From Streblospio benedicti (taxonomy: Eukaryota; Annelida; Polychaeta; Spionida; Spionidae): a stretch of 64,000 bases of DNA. The notes below the pieces were generated by a model. That model did no database searches and was not told where the DNA came from. It saw nothing but the letters and a program-made list of their open reading frames with translations. Positions within the stretch are counted from its first letter, which is position 1; each line of letters starts with the position of its first letter. The stretch lies in assembly GCA_019095985.1 (NCBI GenBank), contig CM032664.1:28346871-28410870 (forward strand). The letters run 5' to 3'. Position numbers and translations under genes: made by a program. This document shows positions 1 to 12,672 of this stretch, piece after piece.

Positions 1-315
1 GAGAAAGGCCATATACTGTACATTTAGTGTGATAAGTAAATGTATGTCATTGAACTGGTGTAAATGTAAAGTTGACTAAATGTTTGGACAGTGAACAAAA
101 TCTGTATCATATCATGCTTTATGATGAAATAAAATAACACAATGTTTTTAATCTACCGTAAATAGGATATGATTAAACAGTGTCCTGTACCAGGCATAGT
201 TTTGAGATATAAGCCATGAATAAACATATGTGTAAAATAAAAAGGTTTCTATGAGCACCCATTCATAATTTACCCATATATATGTGTGCAAGACAAATTA
301 CATGACTATGTGTAC

Positions 316-471
316 CTTGTGGAGAGAGATCCATGTTCTCCACATAGAAAGGGCCTTGCCGATAGACAATCTCTTGACAAATGACGGCAAAGCTGTATAT
401 GTCTCCCTTTTGCGTGCCTTCAGGTGGGGGATTGTGCAGGCGTAATAACTCGGGCGCGGTCCAGAGTTTGC
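316..471 (-). CDS. Guanylyl cyclase receptor exon 13 of 13 seen (APE region)
   Basis: 156 nt, acceptor TTTTTCCTAG, donor GTACACAT. It encodes [20 protein letters not shown], then [20 protein letters not shown] and [12 protein letters not shown]. It matches NPR1 [50 protein letters not shown]. It ends with one base of a codon. The following exon, leading to the dimerisation and cyclase domains, lies left of the window or in the first 300 bases, where I see nothing convincing. Confidence 0.96.
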
Positions 472-3400
472 CTAGGAAAAAATAAAGATATCTATATGCC
501 ATGAATATAAATTTGTTTGGAATACCTAGGTATACTTTTACATTTTGACATAAGTGTCCCTACTAGTGAAGTTTTACTGTACTGCTAATGAGTGTTCTAT
601 GATGCTTGTACACGTATGTAGAGAGTACGAGAAGCTGTTGTGAATTGGACGAATCTGATGATGTACTACACCATACCATATTACTACTAATAAGTGCACA
701 TGTTCTTATCAGATTATACATACTTTAACTGGTAGATATCGGTTAATGGACTTTGGTGTAATTATTGACATAGAAGATGCTTTCTCCAAGTCTTTAGGGC
801 TATATCACTTAGCCACTGATGTGACTAAAAACCTTGACCGATACCACTGTGGCAGGCCCATTCACTCGGCCATCTTGACAGAACTGGTTTAAAGTGATTG
901 AATGATGGATTTCGTCAGAGTACTGACAGAGTCCTACAATCCTACATGTACATGTACATTCACACCCCATTGTACAGCCCTACACTATATAAAACAAATC
1001 AATGTACAGGTGTATATCAAATATAGCGTTAGCACACAAAAGATATTCTAAACACATTCAAAACAAAATTTCCTTGCCACAGCAGCAATAAATTTTTGTT
1101 CATAAGCTCACATGATATTGGTTTCATGCATATCCAAGTTTTGCACAAAGGAAATCAAATGAATATCCTGCTTATAAATGACAATTTTATGCAAACAATC
1201 ACATTGACATGTAACTTTATTCATTTGAGGAAATTCCCTTGCAATAAACATTGTCTCAATGTGAATTTGGCAATTTTGCTTCATTTTTTCCATTCCTCAA
1301 TTTCACACTTTCAAAAGGATTTTTAATATTGAGTTTCAAAGAGAACATGTAATGGAAAAATTTGCAAATTGCCGCTAGCTGATGTATTATGCAACATTTA
1401 TGTCCAATTAGTTTAACGTATGCAGTGTGCTTTTCACATAAATTTCAAAACTTCTATCTGGCACAGTTGGATCAGATTATATGATACCATTTTTTGACAA
1501 GTTGAATTTCTAAATAACTTTAATTCAAAGTTGCAATATCATCATACATGTACTGTGCATTATAATGACCACACAGTAATAGCCTGGAATTTTGTATACC
1601 GGTAGCTCAAAATCATTCCTGGTTCCTTCCAGTTTTACTTTTAAAGCGTTCATCAGTATTTGGTTTAACACTATTTCATCTTTATAAGTGGTGGGTGTTG
1701 AGTAAACTCATCCAAACCCTTACTGTTGCACAATGCACCAATCTACCCATTAAATAAGTACAGGTCAGGCAAGTGGACACAGTGTAAGTGATGAGCACCA
1801 TGCACTACGGTTGAAAGCTCTCCAAAGAGTTGACAATGGCAATATATCATCTTACAAAGATGTTAATGACCTTGAGTAAATGTAAAGCCATTTGAGCATA
1901 AAAATAGTGAATTGCGACTCTAAATAAGCACATTCACATTTTACATTTACATTCTATGAATGTGTACAAAACGGTGAAATGGAGTGAATATGAAATATCC
2001 GTCTTAATTAAAAATATCGCTCGTGTAATGAAAGCTTTCATCAGCGATGATTGATCAGATGAGGCATGTTAATTGCAATGTGAATGCTTAATTAAAAGAT
2101 TTTCACTTCACGCCCCGGTCAGACATTCCCAAGAATTGAAGCCATATTACCTGTGGTATTGTAGTTGTCATTTTTGGCCGAATTGTCTCATTATAGTATG
2201 ATCTAGCTAATGATCCTTACAGTGTACATGTATGTATTTCTCATCTTCTGTCTTATAGTAAATCGTCACACTGGGTTTAACATTTGTGATTGTCAGCCCA
2301 GGACTTTAATCTAAAATGTGAGCAGGCTTTGAACGTGTTTCCAATGAAAAATATTTCAGAATCTGGGACTGAGTTATTCATACAGAGAGGAATGTCAATG
2401 AGGTATTTGTAATTACAGTTTTTTTAAAACTATTTATCAAAGGGGGATGTCAGGTTACAAAACATCCACATTTAGAAATAAAATATGACACCAGCCTCTG
2501 TAATCTAATATACTGCTTTTAAAACCATGCAGTGCTTGCTTTGATTTTATGTATATTACAATCTGGCAGTACCTACATGTAAATGATAATGAGTGTTGAG
2601 TAAACTCAAAATTTACCATGCTACTGAGATCAAGGTACAATGTACACAAACACTGGAAGATGTACAGGTTTGGTGATGTTAGCATTTGTGAGTGGCAGTA
2701 AATAAGCATCTTAGCTGGAAACTTCCACTGTACACTTCCAATGGAGTTAATATTGCAAAACCAGAAATATATAAACAAAAAAATTGATACAAATTATACA
2801 TGTTACATGTTAAGAAGACAATAAACCTGCTATATTTACACTTAGTATATTGTGAGTACCGTATTCATTCTAATAAGCGCACATTGCACTTACAAAAAAC
2901 AAATTTTGATAAACGAAAAACAACAGTAAGGCCCCCATTTCACATGGCCGATTCTAGCTCCAGATCTTCCAAAAGATGCCAGATTTGTCATTTTGGGGTG
3001 GATTGTGAGTGATCTGGCCTCAAAGGTGACGTGTTTTGGCCAGTTCGGCAGGGAATGTGGCACTTTTGGCCGGTTCTGGACTGATTTTTGCTTCTTCGGC
3101 TTATGTGGCACCAAACCACACCATCTACATGCTTTTTGGGGCTGTCGGGGGACTATCTCTTGCATTTGCAACATCCCAAGGTCTTTCACCTTAGCCGTGG
3201 CCTCGTCTGCTGCTGTGGGAGGATTACAATTGACAGATGAGACCGTAAGTGCCGCCACTGCCGTTAAAATCTGAAGCAATGGAAGCATGAAACAGAAGCA
3301 TCTTTTCCAACAGCACGATGCTCCAATTTTAATGCTGTCAACACAGAGAAAATGACACACTTATGCCAGCTTCTGGCCAAAAAGGTGTTATCACTTCTCT

Positions 3401-6400
3401 GGAGAAGTGATTTTGACTTTTTTGATTAAGATCCCGAAAGTTTTAGCTACAACATATGCACATGGGGCAATAAATAATAAGTTTTGCCATTGTTGTTTGT
3501 GTCTCTGAAAAAGAAAAATGGTAAGTATGACAGCCGTGGCACTTAATCTTGCTGCAGCCCAGCAGCATAGCCAGGGGTATGAAAGAAGAGAAAGAAAACT
3601 ACACAAGGCTGAAGAAGAGGACGATGGTTACGCTTCAGTGGGCCCTGAATCATCATCAGTCGACCATTGGCATCTAGCTATATCATGCTTCATCTGTCTC
3701 TTGTCATTTTTCATCACATACTACCCGGTACATTTTTCCAGGAGGCTACGGCACTGTCATTGTTGTCAGGACCTGCTTCATCGTCTGTGACGTCTTGCAG
3801 GACCAGATGACTTTGGCCTGCTTCGTCTTCAGGCTGTTACATAATAAAGATTGATCCATTTCAGCCGATCCACTCAGAAATGACAAATTGGGCGTCTTGT
3901 CTTTTGGAGGATCTGGAGCTAGGATCGGCCATGTGAAAAGGGGCGTTTAAGGAGATGTCTAAAATGCGCATCCCAATCACAACGCACCTGGCATATTAAC
4001 AGCATCTAGGTCTTTTTCACAACGGCCCAGGTATATACCAGCGTGTTAGGCTTACAATATGGCAACAGCTAAATGAAATATTTGCAAAAAAAACCCCAAG
4101 ATTTGTTTAATATTTATTCAGTGTAAACAGTGAGGTGCGCTTAATGGGGCAGGTGTGCTTAAAAGAACAATACCGTACATGTACATGTAGTTCAAAAATG
4201 ATAATGAGATCTTAAGCCATATATCAAATAAAATCTGTCTCCATATTCTTAATTATGCTAAATTTGCATAGAAAATTATAAGTTCAAAGCATTCATCTCG
4301 AAATGATGCAATCAAATCGTCCTTTGACTGAAGCAATCGCAGCAGAAGTCATTGACCGCGATGCACCAGACATTTCATAGTTCCCTCGGGAGAGAGAGGA
4401 TAATATGATGGTCAAGGCGAGCCGGAAAACTGAATATCTATTGACATCGTGGGACATATAAAGTGTGACATTTAAAGGAGAGAATGTCATCCTTGTAGTT
4501 GTGAGATTCACTTTGTTACAACTGTCAAAAGAATACAAATTGAAGCTTGAAAGCGCATGGATACTTGAATTGCTTGAATGTCTTGAATATGTTGAACATT
4601 GTTTTTTTATGAAGTAGATATTCATTTGTGTTTATATTACAGGAAATTTATAAAGAAAATAAATAATATATTGTGGTCCTTCAAAGATTGGCTTTCATTT
4701 TACAAGATCAATGTAAACAACACAAATTGGCATTGTACATTCATAAAGCAACACAGTTACATTCGATGTTATTTTGAATTGTTATATTTTATAAATAGTG
4801 TAAAATGTAATATTGAATAAATAAATAGTCATTCACATAGTAAATATCTCATCACATATATTCACAAAAGACATGTTTAGAAGTGAAAAACAAATGCTGG
4901 TGACTGTGAAATAGCAGCTTCAAAAATTGATATGATAAATATTCATTGAGATGAATCTGCACTAAACTGATACCTTTGTAATACTGGTATGAGTCCTCCT
5001 CGTCATGCTCATCATGACCTCGTAAATAGTGGATGCCGAAGTCGGTCAACTTGAGGACAAACCGACTGTCCACCACGCAGTTGGAGCTTTTTAAGTTACC
5101 ATGGGAGCGCACCTCACTTCCATGGAGATATGCAAGACCCTAAAGTGTTCACAGAGAAACGTTTTAGAACAATTATTTCGCTTTTGTGGTCCCAAAGTCT
5201 CATCGCCTTAAAATGTACATTTAGAAATATTTTAGAAGAATTATTATCGAACATAGCCTCAAATAAATGGCTTTAAAAAGTGAATTATAATGAAAAGTCT
5301 TTAAACTAACATTTTATATTACACTAATATTTCAATGATATTCACAGACTAAGTGAAATTACAAATGAATTTGTAAATTGTGGTGACATCATGGTCATAC
5401 GCAGTGGCCCAGTCTTCTGTTGTGGTCCAGTCTATGCTGTTCCGCCTATTAGTCCCGACCATGTCGTAGTTTATAGCGACTGACCCTTTCCACTATTACG
5501 TTAGACGTGTAAAAGGTGTAGGCTTATTGTATAATTACAGTACTTTTTATGATGACCGTTTCCACACTACATCGATTTTTAATAATGTATTTCTCGTACA
5601 GATGCGTACTAGAAGTATATTATATATTTCTACTTCTATAAATTCACTTGCGCTGCTATGTTAGATCTTCATTTTTTCACTCAATAACATGCTAGTTTGC
5701 AAAGACGCCACTGCCGTAAATGTCAAAACAAACCAACATGACTGGCTCACAAATTGTCATCAAGGTTTGTATAAAAATGTTGGATTTCTTGACAATATGT
5801 ACATGTATATATGTCAATTTGAAACCTCAATTGCATGCCTAGACTTGTAACAATGTTTTTACGCTTGCTCGTTTTACTGAATTGTAAAGTGGTCCCACCC
5901 TGAATATCAAGGGCTGCTGAAAGATGGTGAGCCACCAGCCGATATGATATAGAGTGAGTGGTCCGGACCACACCTTTCAAAATAAATAATTAACCATCTT
6001 GTTTTTTTTTTACATAGCACCGGAGACCAGGCCACCGCGTATTTCGTCATGTACTAAATACTTTGAATTTTTTTTCAAATGTGGTACTTACCCTAACTAT
6101 ATCTTGCATTAAAGAGAACTTGAACATATTATCAAGCTTTATTTGCTCATTCTCCAAAACATCCTAAACATAGAAAAAAGAAGAAAAGTATGCAATTTAT
6201 GCACAACAATATTTGTCGTGAATGTCTTCAAGAACATTTTCTTACCAGTAAACTTCCAAAGTAATTTGAATGTGCTTAAGTCCAAGCTCAAGTACTACAT
6301 GTACATGTATGCATTAAGGGACAATTGTACATGTATCAAATTATAAGAATATTCTAAGTACAAATTCAAATACACATGTACCCAATATTACTCTTGATGC

Positions 6401-9400
6401 AAACAGTGTACTGTTTGGTATCAGCAAACTAAATGTATGATTTATCAATCAAAATTATGTAAAATTACTGAGATTAAGCAATCAACTTCTTTACCACAGC
6501 ATGTACATTTACATGTATGTACTTACTTGTAGACTGCCCTTCTGACAGTATTCTGTGAGGATACAAGCGTTTGGTTGATCTATACACACACCAACAAACC
6601 GCACAATATGGTCATTTTGTAGATCACGCATCTGGAAAAATAAAAGGCATGTGTACCTTTTTCATATTTCACTTAGATAAAGTTTTGGAATAGAATATTT
6701 GACCTGGAACTTTGATAACATTATCATATAGGGAATGACCGTGAGTTGGCTGAATTTATATAGGGCTAGTTCATTTAAAAAATTAGCAGCATGCATACAT
6801 GTATGATTGACAGCCACTTACATTGTATTTAGTGTTGCTATGTTAAAATAATTTAGGGATGACCTCTTTTTTGTCAGGGCCGTCTACTTTATATAGTTGC
6901 TAGCCCTGTCATTTGTGAACAAAGTTTCAAGAATTTCATACACTCATACATTGATATCATTTCAATTCTACTCTTACTGTTATGGCAAGCAAGCTCCTAC
7001 CACCGTATTGACATATCTGAAGTCATAGCTTCCATTTGACTACATGTATATCAAGTGGCCCTGCCGGGATTCGAACTCACAACCCCAAGGTTGTGAGACC
7101 AGAATGCTAACATCATCCCAAGCAGAGGGCTGTTAAAAGGTTACACAGATGAACTGTTGTTTCTGTAGCCCCCAGCCTACATACATACATTATATATACA
7201 TGTACTTGGTCAGTTATATCTTCAGATGTCAATGCAGTTGTAGGAGCTTGCTTGTCATAACAGTGAGAGTAGAATTGAATTCACAAGCAAACTTGGGGAA
7301 AATAAATATACAGTTGTTCATAGATATCATTCAAAAGAGACAATGCAATATGAGCACTCCACATGGAGCTTTAGAAGAAATGTTGAAGAAACATACTCAC
7401 CCTCTTGAACTCCATTAAAACTGGTCTTGTGATATTTATATTCGTCCTGTTGATCTTCTTAATTGCTACAAGAGCATTCTGAAGTGCAAAAAAATCATAA
7501 CATGAATTGAATTCAGAGAAAACAGACATTTCAAGTACAGTACATGAGACAAAATCTGCAAATGAGTAAATTCTTTCCCACTACAAACATGATCCCCTGT
7601 GTCATTTGACAATACTTTTACATTTAAATTGGCTTCAGTTTGAATATGTTCTTAGCAAATCACTACATTTTTTTTTTTGCTTATTAAATACTATTTTGTA
7701 TTGTACAGTTAGACCTGTATATCTCAAACATTGATGAGTTACATATGTCGATATTCTAAGTAATAGGTACATGTATTTCCCTGTATACCCTTTCATTGCA
7801 AACTTCTTGTATACATGTACTAAGTAACTTGTACATATACATATATAATGCACCACAGCGTAACACGGGTTATCGTGATACCCCGGCCCGTGAAAATAAT
7901 AGAAAATTCATTTTTGAGCTAATTAATTTTTTTTTTCAACATCAATACCCCAGCATGCCATGATTACTGGTAGGCCGCTGCTTTTGTTAATATTCCTTGT
8001 CATAAAGGAAACATCTTATTTATTCTTAATTTATGAAAACTCGATTTCCAACTTAGCACATTGTGACAAAACGAAAATGCACATGGCCTATATTTGTCAG
8101 AAAAAGCAACGACGGATATCCTCCTCCAGACGATCTCATTATGTATTGCTTGTTATGCTTGTTTAAAAACTATAAATTAATATCTAAATACTGTGATTTG
8201 TGTGACGCTATGAAAGTGACGCTATAAACATGGTAAAACACAGTAAAAGTGTACTTAACAGTTCTAAAGACTGTTAGCTATTAAAATAGTATTCAGAAAT
8301 ATCACGGGAGAAACAGGGCATTACGACATGCTGGGGTTAGCATTTCACGGCACCCCGGGGCATCATACGGATCCCGGGTTACCGCGTGATGCGTCATATA
8401 GTTATTACCCAAAACTCAAAATCTTCATTTAGTCCCTTCAAGTTCAGCATAATCAGGTCCAACTGTATAACATTTCAGTTTTGTGGATCGAACTGAACAG
8501 CTTGTTACTTACTCTATAGTATCCAGTCTTTGTGTAGACTTGTTTATTTGCTACGTCACTTAAATGAACTGCGATGGTATCTCCTGATATATTACTTTGA
8601 TATGAACCCCTCTGAAAGAGAAATGGCAAAATGAAAGTCAAAATTACAATTATAATTTTATTACCACATTTGAATAGTCAGCTATCAATTTAATGCTACA
8701 TGTATCTGAAATACATCCTGCAAAGTTTTAGGTGTGTCAGAGTGTCAATACACAATTGTGGCTTGTCCACTCCTGGGTGTCCACTGTCCATCCATCAGAC
8801 CTGCTTGTTACCCATTTGCAGGTAACACCATTTGAGCTAGCCTGGTTAAATGCAGTTTGTAAGTTCGTAAAAGTGAGTGTTTGGCATCTTATTTCATTTG
8901 GACCACATTGGTCCTGATGTGGGTCCATTCTTTGGTATTAGTTTGTGCCAAACTTAAACAGTGCTGTGTCTTTTCCAAGTTGACTTATTAATTTTCTAAT
9001 CAATTCTTTATGCATTTAGACAAATTTGCTAAAAACGCAATCATGCTTTGACCAAACTCGTGATCTAATAACAAATGAAATGGTTTTCAGCATGCTGTCT
9101 ACAAAAAATATAATTACCCCTGTAAAAGTATCAGAAAGAGCCCTTTGAGAAGAGATCAAAGAAAAAGATATTAGGCAAAATAAATGAACTCTATTCACTT
9201 TTCACATGTTCTTCAAAGCAACTATTCCTTTAAAGACCATTCAAATATTAGCAAGAAATGATTACACTTTTGAACAAGTACATGTAGGTACTCTTTTCAC
9301 TTTAATAGCTGTACAGGCTGGAATAAGAGTACAGGGTGGCAATTTACGGAAAAATAAATAAGAGTACATGTTGGAATAACAGGAAAGGGTTGCATTTTAC

Positions 9401-12400
9401 CGAAAAATTAATAAAGAGTGCACACTGGAATAACAGTACAGGGTGACCATAAATTTTTGATGCTAGGACGAGTATGCAGCTTCATTAAGAATATTCCCAT
9501 TTATAATAAAATGCTTTAACAATGAAATGATTTGTTATCGCTAAAAGAAATAGTCAATACATTTTATGTAATCTTTAATGACACTCAACTACACTGCTGA
9601 TTCCGTCAGAAGGATACAGAAGAAAAACTTTGAGAATTACGTTACGATTCCTTACGCTTTTTCCCCATTTCTTTTCATTGTTGCGACTATAAATGAATGT
9701 AAAAAGGTTCTGTAGCTTCCGCAAATTACGGCTTTCTTCATAACTCGCCTGAAGTTATGTTTATTCTGATTGTTTCCCTTATATTACGCATTTTACGGAG
9801 GTTCCCGTAAAAGAATGTTTCTATAAGTTCAAAATCACGCAGATATTTTGACAGATTTTCGTTTCATTGACAGTCTGTACGGCGTCCGCACTTCCGCTTT
9901 CAATTTGTGGCGGGAATGAACGAGAATGCCTGAACAAATCCGAACATTTACTAGCAAAAGATGGGCGCCATTGACAGGAAGTATTAGAAAATGTTCTGAT
10001 TATTATTACGTTTTTTCTGTTTATTTCGATAATCGTAAGTATCGTAGTTTAGGTTATTGTGCAGTTTGATGAAAAAATTGATAGCCATAACTTTGTTGCG
10101 AATTGTTACGAATTATTACATTTTCTTATGCCGATTCATCTAGTTTCGTTTCGGTTCTGTATCCTTCTGACGGAATCAGTACTGTAACATGTATGACACG
10201 TAAGTGCAATGTATAATCTCAACAGTACAAAACTTAACATTCAATGACATCTTAAAAACAACACTTAAAGAAAACCATAAACCTAAATATCTGAACTTAA
10301 CAACAGACAAAAGTAAACCTTCCATTTTCATTTTCATTTGAAATGACATTTCCTAAACAGACAATAAAGCAAGGTGAGTAACATACTAGATAAATAGAGG
10401 AAACACACCTCCAGTGAGATGGAGCCCTCGGGTGATATGGCCTGACAAACATGTGCAATAAAAAAAATCTCACGGGAGGTGCGTTTTATATTTATCTCAT
10501 ATCATTCTTATAGTGGTATTAAAGAAGTTTTAGACATTTTAATAAACTTGTATTTATCAGAATCTTTTCTAGAATATTTTGATATTTTCCAACACATTTG
10601 AATGGCCCTGTGCTGTTAATGCAAATAAAAACAATCAAATATAAAAGTTCAAACTAGGTTAAAAAATGTTACTTGTGCGTAAACTTAACTCAAACAACAA
10701 TGCCTAAAGCCTCGTGTTCGATTCCAAACACAAACTAGATCAAAAGTGTTCAAAGAACACTGCGTCACTAGAACAACGTTGACTCATGGGCAATTAAGAT
10801 ATATACTGAAATAATGCACTCTCTACGAGAGGCTTATATTTTATAAAATAGTGCTTCTTCTGTATGTCTTGAAAAAGTGGTTCTTCTGTACTAGTACCAT
10901 TGCTTCGGAAGGAAGTCTCTCTAAAAAAATACAGTACCAGCCAATGACTTACGTTCCACAATCACACTATCACCTTGATTTGCTTGTGTGCAATTCCTAT
11001 CGAGCCAGTGGGAAAATTAAAAACAACATATATGAAAATATACCGGGAATCCTCTTTCATTACGAAAGAATGTGTAATAAAGCATTTTGATTCTAATAAT
11101 ATCATTTACACATATGAATTAGCAACATATGTTGTATATTGATGAAATATATAACTATTCTAAAACAAGTTGATAGGTAAAGTAATCAAACTTTCTATTT
11201 AGAATAAAATCAGAGCATAACGTTCTCATTCCCTGGCTTTGACATTTTGATTTTAGTGATAAAAAAAATAAATATGCTGTAAACGTGTCCAAAATTATAT
11301 TTTGTCCGTATACAAGCTGCCTTATGCACCATTGAAGAGAACAAAACCAAACAGGACAACCAAACACTACTTGTTGTCTCAATATTTCACTTGGGAACGA
11401 CCTGGTTCATTCTGGTCAGGTGACGGGAAACATAATGTATGAGACAACGTAGTAGAGAGGTCACTTTGAAGAAGCACGATTCACAAAAAAATATATAAAA
11501 ATTAGATGTTCATTATATCTTATCAGTCTTTTGCATGTATTTTCAGTCGATATCGACCTCCAGAACTGCCGTATAAAAATATGTTGTATCAGGACTGTCC
11601 ATATACGGATTCCGTATATGGTTAGTTGTCAACCCGACTACTTTTGCCCCACTTCAAATATGTTCAATAATCTAGCACACCTGCTACTTCTAGGAAAACC
11701 TCCAAAATCAATGAACATCAAAGAGATCGCACGGTACAGCGTGCGTAGCTGTCATACGGTTGACGTAATTGTAGTGCAGAAGTCCAACCATTGGCGTCTA
11801 TATGTCTGAGAGAGTGACTGCGCCGTGTTTTGTTATGATTATACAGCGTATTCCTACATTATTGCATTTTGTAATCTATTAATAAATTATCTTGTTAAAC
11901 GTGTTGAAAATATGCCAGTTTATTTTGAAACAGTATTGTAATTGTTTAGAAAAGACTGATAAATACAAAAACGGGTTCGTTCTTTAACATTGATTATTTT
12001 ATTGGGCTCGTTCTTGGGGTGTATCACGGCTCGCCCTTCGGGCTCGCCGTGATACGCCCCAAGAACTTGCCCAACAAAAAAATCAATGTTAACAACTCAC
12101 CCAGTTTTGTCTATATACCATTTACCATCAAAATAATTTATCTAATACAATGATACAAAAAAAAATAAAAAAAAAAAAAAAAATAAAAATAAAAAACTTG
12201 ACCTCTCGTAGAGAGTGGAAATAATGTATACTTTACAATCAAGAAATTTATGAATTTGAGGAGAAAACATCAGAATGAATCAGAATCAATATATCCAGCA
12301 AAAAGATATTTTTGTTGCCATATAATAGTATTGAATAACAGATAATAATCAGTATCAGTTTCAAATCCAATAATCAATTTTGCTGCTTGGTTGGAATATT

Positions 12401-12608
12401 GATTTTTTTTGCTGGCTAAGTGCATTGAATATCATTAAAAATGTCACAAAAGCGCTTCTAGAAAGCAAAATTCAATTGGCAGAGCGCCCAAAGTCTAATC
12501 ACTTCGGTGTCGCCTCATACCTCACAGTCGTGTAAAGTTTGAACGAATTCGGTGCAACGGCTAAAGCTCTAGCTTGTCCGGAGACATACAAATATGCATA
12601 CATAGTTT

Positions 12609-12672
<64 letters not shown>

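Larger units (their letters stand above)
472..4973 (-). other. Receptor intron, 4.5 kb
   Basis: Intron between the DFG and APE exons. Apart from the SINE body near 1690-1834 and the Harbinger-like element at 2930-3947, it is AT-rich DNA with no feature I can support. A 16-bp SINE-like scrap (GTGTTGAGTAAACTCA) occurs near 2593. Confidence 0.85.

Noticed and set aside
2890-3360. 156-aa minus-strand protein gene
   Set aside because: It overlaps the ends and interior of the Harbinger-like element, with inverted-repeat sequence translated as its C-terminus.
8737-8928. 63-aa minus-strand open frame with cysteines near a receptor exon
   Set aside because: It lies in the intron just upstream of exon 8513-8611, has no splice borders and matches no receptor segment.
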